Shown here piece by piece: positions 1 through 5,760 of a stretch of 6,183 nt of DNA. Made by a program: the position numbers and the translations under genes. Source of the stretch: Bacillota bacterium (GTDB taxonomy: Bacteria; Bacillota_C; Negativicutes; CTSoil-072); contig JAGFXW010000153.1 of the NCBI GenBank assembly GCA_017861495.1, positions 1 to 6,183 of the forward strand, in the 5' to 3' direction. The stretch's first letter is position 1. Every line of letters begins with the position of its first letter. The notes below the pieces were generated by a model that did no database searches, had not been told where the DNA came from, and worked only from the letters and a program-made list of their open reading frames with translations.

Positions 1-25
1 TTCCCTTTAGGGTTTCGAGTGTTAT

Positions 26-85
26 AGCCTGTTAATCCCCGACCTAAGAGGGCGGGGTCCCTGTGCCCTGTGGGTATTACAGGCT
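26..85 (+). promoter_or_regulatory. Structured 5' leader upstream of ptb (putative RNA element)
   Basis: The gene-free stretch 1-118 can fold as a branched RNA just before ptb. The outer helix pairs 26-32 (AGCCTGT) with 79-85 (ACAGGCT) and, after bulging T33, 34-36 with 76-78. Inside it, 37-41 (CCCCG) pairs with 53-57 (CGGGG), capped by 43-45/49-51. A second small hairpin can form from 59-61/72-74 or 66-68/72-74. An exclusive alternative helix is possible between 49-53 (AGGGC) and 65-69 (GCCCT). No U-run follows, so a transcription terminator is not seen; any control would more likely act on translation. I do not recognise a known riboswitch class. The pairing is seen in the sequence; a regulatory role is inference. 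Confidence 0.4.
59..72 (+). repeat. Tandem 7-base repeat CCCTGTG x2
   Basis: CCCTGTG occurs twice back to back inside the leader. The two copies can compete for the same G-rich partners (49-53 or 72-74), so the repeat contributes to the alternative pairings of the leader. It is too short to call a mobile or CRISPR repeat. Confidence 0.5.
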
Positions 86-104
86 GTTAACGAGATAAAT
101 AAGC

Positions 105-113
105 AAGGGGGGG
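105..113 (+). promoter_or_regulatory. Ribosome binding site of ptb with a seven-G run
   Basis: AAGGGGGGG ends five bases before the ATG at 119 and fixes that start. The homopolymer of seven G is unusual for a Shine-Dalgarno site. It could pair with the C-run at 37-40 in the leader, which would link leader folding with access to the start. That link is inference. Confidence 0.6.
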
Positions 114-118
114 TTCTT

Positions 119-1021
119 ATGGGTATTAAAAATTTTGCGGAATTGATAGAGCAATCCAGCCATAGAGGTGAGCGGAAACGGGTTGCCGTGGTTGGAGCGG
201 AAGACAGCCACGCCTTGGAGGCGGTATTGTTGGCCCAAAATAACAATATTGTCACCCCGTTATTGGTAGGCAACCGGACAGCCATTATTGAATGTTTGAG
301 AAAATTAGGCCATTCTCTCCAAGAGGTTATCATCATTGATTCTCCGGGATCGGAAGAATCTGCCCAAATCGCGGTGCAATTGATTGCTTCCGGTCAAGCG
401 GACTTTATTATGAAGGGGAAAATTGGAACGCCCCAACTGATGAAAGTGATGCTTCAGAAAGAAAACAAGCTGCGCACCGATCGCATTATGTCGCATATTG
501 CTTTTGTCGAAGTCCCCACGTATCACAAATTGTTTGCAGTTAGTGATGTTGCCTTAAATCCCTACCCCAGCCTGGAGCATAAAAAACAAATTATTGAAAA
601 TGCCGTTGCAGCTATGAAAAAAATGGGAATTGTAATGCCGAAAGTTGCGGTCATGTCTTCGGCGGAAGATATTAATCCCAGAGTTCCTGAGAGTGTGGAA
701 GCAAGCAAGCTTAAAGAAATGTGGCAGGCGGGACAAATCGCCGATTGTATCATTGAAGGCCCGATTTCTTACGATTTGGCGGTCAGCAAGGAAGCTTGTG
801 AAATAAAGAATTATTGCAGTCCGGTGGCCGGTGATGTAGATTTGATGATTGTGCCGAATATTACTGCCGGTAATTTGCTTGCGAAAGCGTTAATGTATTC
901 CGCGGGGTTTAAATCCGCCGGTTTTGTTGTCGGTGCGAAAGTTCCCATCGCTCTTAGCTCCCGATCGGCAACTGCGGAAGAGAAATATATGGCGCTGGTA
1001 TTGGCAGCGAGTTCCTGTTGA
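119..1021 (+). CDS. ptb: Phosphate butyryltransferase (phosphate acyltransferase family)
   Basis: This cytoplasmic enzyme of the phosphate acetyl/butyryltransferase family converts an acyl-CoA plus phosphate to acyl phosphate plus CoA. It is 300 residues long, normal for Ptb and shorter than many Pta proteins. The family signature is clear: a KGKIGT motif at about residues 99-104, the block PVAGDVDLMIVPN at 235-247, then AGN and a GFVVGAKVPIALSSRS stretch near the C-terminus that lines the CoA/phosphate site. The start at 119 is supported by the G-rich ribosome site. Butyrate kinase follows after 83 bases, the classic ptb-buk order, so the acyl phosphate is most likely passed to Buk for ATP formation. 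Ptb enzymes are known to accept several short or branched acyl-CoAs. The butyryl name is therefore by family; the acyl group used here may be another product of this cluster. Confidence 0.93.
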   Translation: MGIKNFAELIEQSSHRGERKRVAVVGAEDSHALEAVLLAQNNNIVTPLLVGNRTAIIECLRKLGHSLQEVIIIDSPGSEESAQIAVQLIASGQADFIMKGKIGTPQLMKVMLQKENKLRTDRIMSHIAFVEVPTYHKLFAVSDVALNPYPSLEHKKQIIENAVAAMKKMGIVMPKVAVMSSAEDINPRVPESVEASKLKEMWQAGQIADCIIEGPISYDLAVSKEACEIKNYCSPVAGDVDLMIVPNITAGNLLAKALMYSAGFKSAGFVVGAKVPIALSSRSATAEEKYMALVLAASSC

Positions 1022-1104
1022 AGTCTGACCGGGCGGACGGCGCATTAGATTATTAGTAGCGATAAAACGCTATGAGTACTTATTGACGATTAGGAGAGGG
1101 AAGA

Positions 1105-2187
1105 ATGATTCAAACACAAATATATAAAATTCTTACGATTAATCCTGGTTCAACATCTACGAAAATTGCCGTATTTGAAAACGAAGTTGAAATCTTCAGC
1201 AGCAGCATCGAACATTCTGCCGCTGAATTGTCAAAGTATAAATCAGTGGTAGAACAGTATGATTTTCGCAAGGAAGCGGTGCTGTCTTTTTTAGAAGCCA
1301 ATAATTTCAGCGTTAGTGAATTATCGGCAATTGTTGCGAGGGGCGGATCGCTCCCGCCTTTGCAAGGCGGCGCTTACCGGGTTAATAAAAAAATGGTTGA
1401 TCGGTTGATCCATCGTCCGTCCTCGGAGCATGCTTCCAATATTGCGGCCCCAATCGCCTATGAGATTGCCGCATCTGTGGGAATACCGGCTTATATTTAT
1501 GATGCTATAACGGTGGATGAATTGCAGCCTATTGCCCGGATATCGGGGATGCCGGTTTTGCCGCGGGTCAGCATGGTACATACCTTGAACATGCGGGCTG
1601 TCGCCAGAATGACTGCAGCAGCTTATCAAAAAAACTATGCCGATATGAACCTGATCGTGGCCCATATGGGCGGCGGTATTACTGCCAGCCTGCACCAGCA
1701 AGGGAAAATGATCGATATCGTTTCCGATGATGAAGGACCGTTCTCGCCGGAGCGGGCCGGCCGTGTTCCCTGCCGTCCGTTGATTGATTTGTGTTATGCC
1801 GGCGAATATGATTTTCAAACGATGCGCAAAATGCTGCGCGGCTATGGCGGATTGACTGCTTACCTGGGTACAAACAGCGCTATCGAGGTGCAAGAGAGAA
1901 TAGAAAACGGCGATGAAGAGGCGGCATTGATTTTTGAAGCAATGGCTTATCAAATTGCGAAAGCAATTGGTGAGTTGGCGACGGTTGTAAAGGGAAAAGT
2001 CGATGCCATTGCATTGACGGGGGGGCTCGCCCATTCAAAAATGCTTACGGGCTGGGTCAAAGAAAGAGTGGAATTTGTTGCTCCTGTATCCATTTATCCG
2101 GGAGAAAATGAACTGGAATCGCTTGCGTTGGGCGGACTCAGGGTATTGCGCGGAGAAGAGCCGGCGCACGAGTATGATTTGGCGTAG
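1105..2187 (+). CDS. buk: Butyrate kinase
   Basis: The enzyme transfers phosphate from an acyl phosphate to ADP, giving the free acid and ATP (substrate-level phosphorylation). It belongs to the acetate/propionate kinase group of the ASKHA fold. Its 360 residues match usual Buk length. Visible motifs are the N-terminal phosphate loop NPGSTSTK at 13-20, ARGG at 78-81, the region around D133 (IYDAITVDEL), HMGGGIT at 187-193 and the adenosine-side LTGGLAHS at about 304-311. AGGAGAGGG at 1092-1100 lies four bases before the ATG and supports the start. The 83-base gap from ptb has only a weak 5-bp hairpin (1057-1072), so the two genes are probably cotranscribed. The natural substrate may be butyryl phosphate or another short acyl phosphate; sequence alone does not decide this. 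Confidence 0.94.
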   Translation: MIQTQIYKILTINPGSTSTKIAVFENEVEIFSSSIEHSAAELSKYKSVVEQYDFRKEAVLSFLEANNFSVSELSAIVARGGSLPPLQGGAYRVNKKMVDRLIHRPSSEHASNIAAPIAYEIAASVGIPAYIYDAITVDELQPIARISGMPVLPRVSMVHTLNMRAVARMTAAAYQKNYADMNLIVAHMGGGITASLHQQGKMIDIVSDDEGPFSPERAGRVPCRPLIDLCYAGEYDFQTMRKMLRGYGGLTAYLGTNSAIEVQERIENGDEEAALIFEAMAYQIAKAIGELATVVKGKVDAIALTGGLAHSKMLTGWVKERVEFVAPVSIYPGENELESLALGGLRVLRGEEPAHEYDLA

Positions 2188-2199
2188 TAAGAAAGAACG

Positions 2200-2227
2200 T
2201 GCGCTTTGGTGCAAATACCAAAGCGCA
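2200..2227 (+). other. Strong stem-loop downstream of buk
   Basis: TGCGCTTTGGT (2200-2210) and ACCAAAGCGCA (2217-2227) form a perfect 11-bp stem with the 6-base loop GCAAAT, starting 13 bases after the buk stop. No T-run follows on the + strand, so it is not a standard intrinsic terminator. It could be a weak or partial terminator, or a stem that protects the 3' end of the ptb-buk mRNA. The stem is seen directly; its role is inference. Confidence 0.5.
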
Positions 2228-2277
2228 AGACAATGTGGTTTGGGCTGTCTGTGGCAGGGGATATAGCTTAGAAAAAG

Positions 2278-2289
2278 ATTTTCGAAAAT
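2278..2289. promoter_or_regulatory. 12-bp perfect palindrome, operator-like
   Basis: ATTTTCGAAAAT is a perfect palindrome in the gap between buk and the first BKACE gene, about 130 bases before its start. Its symmetry and place fit a binding site for a dimeric regulator. No regulator gene is in the window, and AT-rich palindromes also occur by chance, so the call is tentative. Confidence 0.3.
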
Positions 2290-2315
2290 AAGAAAAGCTG
2301 TTTGGCCGAAATTGG

Positions 2316-2333
2316 AGATAATGGTTAGATAAT
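2316..2333 (+). repeat. Direct repeat AGATAAT x2 with an 11-base period
   Basis: AGATAAT occurs at 2316-2322 and 2327-2333, one helical turn apart. Each copy contains GATAAT, close to a -10 hexamer, but I find no good -35 partner at 16-18 bases. It may be a promoter core or a repeated protein site. The repeat is seen; its function is not established. Confidence 0.3.
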
Positions 2334-2356
2334 TTTCTGAATTTCTAAAAGAGTTA

Positions 2357-2371
2357 AATAACTAAGTTATT
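2357..2371. promoter_or_regulatory. 15-bp inverted repeat, operator-like
   Basis: AATAACT and AGTTATT flank one central A, giving a perfect 7+1+7 dyad that ends 47 bases before the BKACE start. This is a typical place and size for an operator acting on a downstream transcript. The rest of 2188-2418 is AT-rich and holds no gene that I can support. No convincing sigma-70 or sigma-54 promoter was found in it. Confidence 0.35.
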
Positions 2372-2418
2372 GAATTTCCACATGAAGCTTTGATCAAATA
2401 TATAAATGGGGTGGAAAA

Positions 2419-3237
2419 ATGGAGAAAGTAATTATCACGGCGGCGCTGACCGGTGCTATCACACCGAAAGAGCTGAATCCCAATATTCCTTTGACGCCCA
2501 AGGAAATTGCGGAAGATGCGTATGCGTGCTGGCAGGCCGGGGCGGCAGTTGTCCATTTGCACATGCGCGATGAACATGGCAAAGGGACAATGAACAAAGA
2601 AATTTTTAAAGAAACCGTAGAGTTGGTTAAAAACAAATGTGATGTGGTTATCAATTTAACTACTTCCGGCGATGCGATGGCTTCGGATGAAACAAGAATG
2701 GCGCATCTTATTGAATTGAAACCGGAAATGGCATCATTTGATGCAGGCACGTTTAACTGGATGCCGAGCGGTGTGTTCATGAACAGTCCGCAATTTTTAG
2801 AAAAACTTGGTCAAACAATGCTGGAAAACAACGTAAAACCGGAACTGGAAATCTTTGATTCGGGGATGCTCCATATCACCGAATATTACCTTCAGAAAGG
2901 AATCCTGGCTTCACCGCCGCATTATCAATTTGTGTTGGGAGTGCTTGGCGGCGCTATGGCAACGGTCGAAAATCTCGTTTACTTAAAAAATAAATTACCG
3001 AAAAATGCTACTTGGTCGGCGTTCGGCATTGGGAAAGGACATTTGCCGATTTTGTATGCGACGATTGCCCTTGGCGGGAATGTTCGTGTTGGTTTGGAAG
3101 ACAATGTTTATTATTCGAAGGGCAAGCTGGCTTCGAATGTTGATTTGGTTGCCCGGGCTGCGCGCTTGATCAAAGAAGCGAACAAGGAAGTGGCTGATCC
3201 GGATGAGGCAAGAAGAATAATGGGACTCAAGAAATAA
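2419..3237 (+). CDS. Beta-keto acid cleavage enzyme (BKACE, DUF849; Kce-like), copy 1
   Basis: This is a TIM-barrel zinc enzyme of the BKACE family, founded by the 3-keto-5-aminohexanoate cleavage enzyme Kce of lysine fermentation. Family members react a 3-keto acid with acetyl-CoA to give acetoacetate and a shortened acyl-CoA. The 272 residues fit the Kce size. Expected zinc ligands are H46 and H48 (HLHMRD) and E227, in VRVGLEDN with R223 and D228 of the active site. S106 sits at the place of the Kce active-site threonine (SFDAGT). Residue 14, a glutamate in Kce as I recall it, is isoleucine here, so the lysine intermediate is not a safe substrate call. The ATG at 2419 follows GGGGTGG; an in-frame TGA at 2383 excludes a much earlier start. 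A second copy lies downstream, around atoE and a dehydrogenase gene. Family confidence is high; the substrate is open. Confidence 0.9.
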   Translation: MEKVIITAALTGAITPKELNPNIPLTPKEIAEDAYACWQAGAAVVHLHMRDEHGKGTMNKEIFKETVELVKNKCDVVINLTTSGDAMASDETRMAHLIELKPEMASFDAGTFNWMPSGVFMNSPQFLEKLGQTMLENNVKPELEIFDSGMLHITEYYLQKGILASPPHYQFVLGVLGGAMATVENLVYLKNKLPKNATWSAFGIGKGHLPILYATIALGGNVRVGLEDNVYYSKGKLASNVDLVARAARLIKEANKEVADPDEARRIMGLKK

Positions 3238-3338
3238 GCGAATTTTCCCTGCAATGGTTTCTTCTGTTAAACAAGTTTTGTTAGGTTACGTTGCAAAGAC
3301 CCTGAATACAAATATAGAATTGATGGGAGACGATACGT

Positions 3339-4736
3339 ATGGCCGACACGAATACACTGTCAAAAGAAAACCAGCAAAATGGAAATGGTTTGATTAATAA
3401 GTTTACCGAATTAGCGTTAAACTGGATTCCAGATTCCATGGTATTTGTTCTTGCCTTGACGGTTGGAATTTTTGCCGCGGCATTGGTATGGGGAACGCAT
3501 GCCCCCATACAATTAATTGATGATTATGAAAAAAGTTTTTGGCGGATGCTGCCGTTTGCTATGCAGATGTCCTTGCTGATGATTACGGGTTTCGTGGTTG
3601 CGGACTCGAAACCGGCAAAACGGATCATTTCGGCAATTATTGATATACCAAAAACGCCGAAAATGACCATGTGGATGTTTATGGTGGTCGGGGGATTTGT
3701 TTCCTGGTGCCACTGGGGAATCGGTCTTATGTTAAATATTGTTATGGGTCGTGAATTAGCCGCCCGTAAACGCGGCCTTGGAATCCACTATGCATTTTTA
3801 GTAGCTGTTTGCTACGGGTGCGGCAGTATTCTGTCGAACGGACCGACGCAGATGGCGCCGCTGCTGGTAGCAACGCCCGGCCATTTTTTGGAAAAATTGA
3901 CAGGCATTATTCCAATCACCCAGACTGCTTTGTCGCCGTTCCAATTTGCCTATATTGGAATCCTCTTTGTTACTTTGCCGTTGGTTATGTTGATGTTCAT
4001 GCCGTCGCCCAAAAATTCGGTAGAAATTTCTGAAGAGCTGGCAAATGAATTTTTGAATAAAGATGCAGAAGAAGTGGAAGACAAGAGCAAACTTCGTCCG
4101 GCGGAACGCTGGGACCGTTCTCCGATATTACAAGTGATTGTAGCCCTCATTATTCTGTTTTGGTTTGCCAAAGCGGTGTATTTTAAAGGTGCGAACGCGT
4201 TGGACCTGAATAACCTTAACCTGGCGTTTTTTGGCCTTGGACTTCTGCTGCATGGCAATCCGCGTAGCTTTATTAAGTCGGTACGAGCCGGTGTGCCTAC
4301 TACCTATGGCGTTATTATCCAGTTCCCGTTGTATGCCGGTATTTTTGGCGTGATCAGCGATTCCGGGTTAGCAAAGGTTATTACCCACTGGTTTGTCAGC
4401 ATTTCGACTCCCGGAACTTACGCGTGGATTATCTTTTTATACACTGGTGTCATGGATTTCTTTGTTCCGTCTGCCGGTTCCAAGTTTGTTATTGAAGCGC
4501 CGTACATTATTCCGGCGGCTCAACAACTGGGAGTTCCAATCCAGCAAGTTATCTTGGGCTATAATGCCGGCGCGCAGTGGGTCAATAACCTTCAACCGTT
4601 CTGGGCCTTGCCGGTGTTGGCAGCGTTTAAATTGCGATTTCAGGATATTATGCCATTCACATTCCTGATTTGGTTGTGGGTAGGTATTGTTTCTACTGTG
4701 ATGTTCCTGCTTTTCCCAATGGGGTTTGGTTTCTGA
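3339..4736 (+). CDS. atoE: AtoE-type short-chain fatty acid transporter
   Basis: This integral membrane protein belongs to the short-chain fatty acid transporter family (AtoE, PF02667/TIGR00366), proposed to carry acetoacetate, butyrate and similar acids across the cytoplasmic membrane. Its 465 residues are close to E. coli AtoE in length. About ten or eleven hydrophobic segments are visible, near 32-51, 70-89, 110-135, 150-178, 201-221, 262-281, 318-340, 360-380, 401-428 and 440-460. An acidic, charged soluble loop lies at about 225-260. Family-like motifs are APLLATPG-type APLLVATPG (173-181), IQFPLYAGI (327-335), VPSAGSKFVIEAP (376-388) and QPFWALP (419-425). The start follows GGGAGA at 3325-3330. 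Its place between the BKACE and dehydrogenase genes suggests uptake of the hydroxy or keto acid used here, or export of acetoacetate or the final acid. Direction and substrate are inference. Confidence 0.9.
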   Translation: MADTNTLSKENQQNGNGLINKFTELALNWIPDSMVFVLALTVGIFAAALVWGTHAPIQLIDDYEKSFWRMLPFAMQMSLLMITGFVVADSKPAKRIISAIIDIPKTPKMTMWMFMVVGGFVSWCHWGIGLMLNIVMGRELAARKRGLGIHYAFLVAVCYGCGSILSNGPTQMAPLLVATPGHFLEKLTGIIPITQTALSPFQFAYIGILFVTLPLVMLMFMPSPKNSVEISEELANEFLNKDAEEVEDKSKLRPAERWDRSPILQVIVALIILFWFAKAVYFKGANALDLNNLNLAFFGLGLLLHGNPRSFIKSVRAGVPTTYGVIIQFPLYAGIFGVISDSGLAKVITHWFVSISTPGTYAWIIFLYTGVMDFFVPSAGSKFVIEAPYIIPAAQQLGVPIQQVILGYNAGAQWVNNLQPFWALPVLAAFKLRFQDIMPFTFLIWLWVGIVSTVMFLLFPMGFGF

Positions 4737-4774
4737 GCGAAATAGTTTGGTAAAGGGAAAGGAGCCTATTTACT

Positions 4775-5740
4775 ATGGAAGTACACCAGATAAAAAAGGT
4801 GGCCTGTTTAGGGGCCGGAGTGATTGGGGCCAGTTGGGCAACAAATTTTGCTATGAAAGGCTATCCTGTTTTTGTATGTGATATCGGAGAAGAGCAATTG
4901 GCTGTTGCCAAAAAAAATATTGCCGGTTATTTGGCGTTTTTAGTTGGCAAAGATGTACTGAAAAAAGAAGACGCTGAACGGGCTGCGGCATTGGTTTCCT
5001 ATACCACGAAGGTGGAAGAAGCGGTAAAAGATGCACAGTTTATCCAGGAATCCGGTCCGGAAAATTATGAGGTGAAACGGGCGGTATTGGCGGAGATTGA
5101 GAAATACGCCGCCGCCGATGCGATCATTGCCAGCAGTACTTCCGGTTTGTTGATCAGTGAAATCGCGAAATTTGCCAACCATCCGGAACGATGCTTGTGC
5201 GGACATCCATACAACCCACCGCATCTGATCCCGTTGGTCGAAATCACGAAAGGGGAAAAAACCAGACCGGAAGCTGTGCAATGCGCCTATAATTTTTATC
5301 AAAAACTGGGCAAGGAACCGGTCGTGCTGCAAAAAGAAACGCTGGGGTTCATCGCTAACCGCATCCAGATGGCAGTGGGCAGAGAATATATGGACCTCGT
5401 TTTGCGCGGCGTATGTTCAGTGGAAGATATTGATAAAGCGATCACCTTTGGACCCGGTTTGCGATGGGCGATTATGGGACCGAATTTGATCATGCACCTT
5501 GGCGGCGGCGAGAAAGGACTCCGTGGGTTGGCAACTATGCTGCGTTTTTCCAGCAACTTATGGCTGGAAGATATGGCTAGATGGACTGAGATACCGGAAG
5601 AGTGGGCGGAAGTAGGCCATAAGGGCATTTTGCAAGCAATCGAGGACCGCCCGCCCGAACTCGGGAAAACAACCCAGGAGATGATTGAGTACCGGGATAA
5701 TATGTTGATTGAGATATTGAAGCTGCATAAAAAACTTTAA
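4775..5740 (+). CDS. NAD-dependent 3-hydroxyacid dehydrogenase, L-carnitine dehydrogenase-like (3-hydroxyacyl-CoA dehydrogenase superfamily)
   Basis: This cytoplasmic oxidoreductase probably oxidises a 3-hydroxy group to a ketone with NAD+. The N-terminal Rossmann domain shows GAGVIG at 13-18 and D36 at the end of the second strand, which favours NAD over NADP. SSTSGLL at 120-126 replaces the SNTSS type seen in classic 3-hydroxybutyryl-CoA dehydrogenases and resembles carnitine dehydrogenase. Catalytic elements are H144 in GHPYNPPH, E156 in IPLVE and N195 in FIANR. The C-terminal helical domain has FGPGLRWAIMGP. The length of 321 residues matches single-domain carnitine dehydrogenases. The ATG follows AAAGGAG at 4758-4764, 38 bases after atoE, and a BKACE gene follows after 20 bases, so its keto-acid product is likely the BKACE substrate. 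Alternatives are a 3-hydroxyacyl-CoA dehydrogenase or a lambda-crystallin-type hydroxyacid dehydrogenase. The exact substrate is not determined. Confidence 0.85.
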   Translation: MEVHQIKKVACLGAGVIGASWATNFAMKGYPVFVCDIGEEQLAVAKKNIAGYLAFLVGKDVLKKEDAERAAALVSYTTKVEEAVKDAQFIQESGPENYEVKRAVLAEIEKYAAADAIIASSTSGLLISEIAKFANHPERCLCGHPYNPPHLIPLVEITKGEKTRPEAVQCAYNFYQKLGKEPVVLQKETLGFIANRIQMAVGREYMDLVLRGVCSVEDIDKAITFGPGLRWAIMGPNLIMHLGGGEKGLRGLATMLRFSSNLWLEDMARWTEIPEEWAEVGHKGILQAIEDRPPELGKTTQEMIEYRDNMLIEILKLHKKL

Positions 5741-5749
5741 TGACGATAT

Positions 5750-5755
5750 GAGGTG
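5750..5755 (+). promoter_or_regulatory. Ribosome binding site that sets the GTG start of BKACE copy 2
   Basis: GAGGTG lies five bases before the GTG at 5761. An in-frame TGA at 5749-5751 overlaps the site, so no earlier start is possible. The protein then aligns with copy 1 from residue 1 without a gap. This is the only gene in the window that starts with GTG. Confidence 0.75.
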
Positions 5756-5760
5756 AAATC

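Noticed and set aside
3..12. CCC-TTTA-GGG at the left edge as a terminator of an upstream gene
   Set aside because: The stem has three pairs only, and no upstream gene can be seen in the window.
1057..1072. Small hairpin TAGCG/CGCTA between ptb and buk
   Set aside because: Only five base pairs, no T-run, easily due to chance.
1321..2034. Long open frame on the - strand (237 codons)
   Set aside because: It lies wholly inside buk, which has complete family motifs. The protein is rich in His, Arg, Cys and Ser without any recognisable domain, as expected for an antisense shadow.
2075..2266. Open frame on the + strand running past the buk stop
   Set aside because: Most of it overlaps buk in another frame, no good ribosome site precedes it, and its tail covers the stem-loop at 2200-2227.
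2252..2268. Possible sigma-54 promoter (TGGCA ... AGCT)
   Set aside because: The gap between the GG and GC elements is 11 bases where 10 is required, and the -12 element is poor.
3291..3318. Possible sigma-70 promoter before atoE (TTGCAA, 16 bases, TATAGA)
   Set aside because: Both hexamers match only in part, and the start of transcription would fall on the ribosome site of atoE, leaving almost no leader. The 101-base gap is better read as an intergenic spacer inside an operon.
4393..4668. Open frame on the + strand (91 codons) in another phase
   Set aside because: It overlaps the well supported atoE gene and has no recognisable domain.
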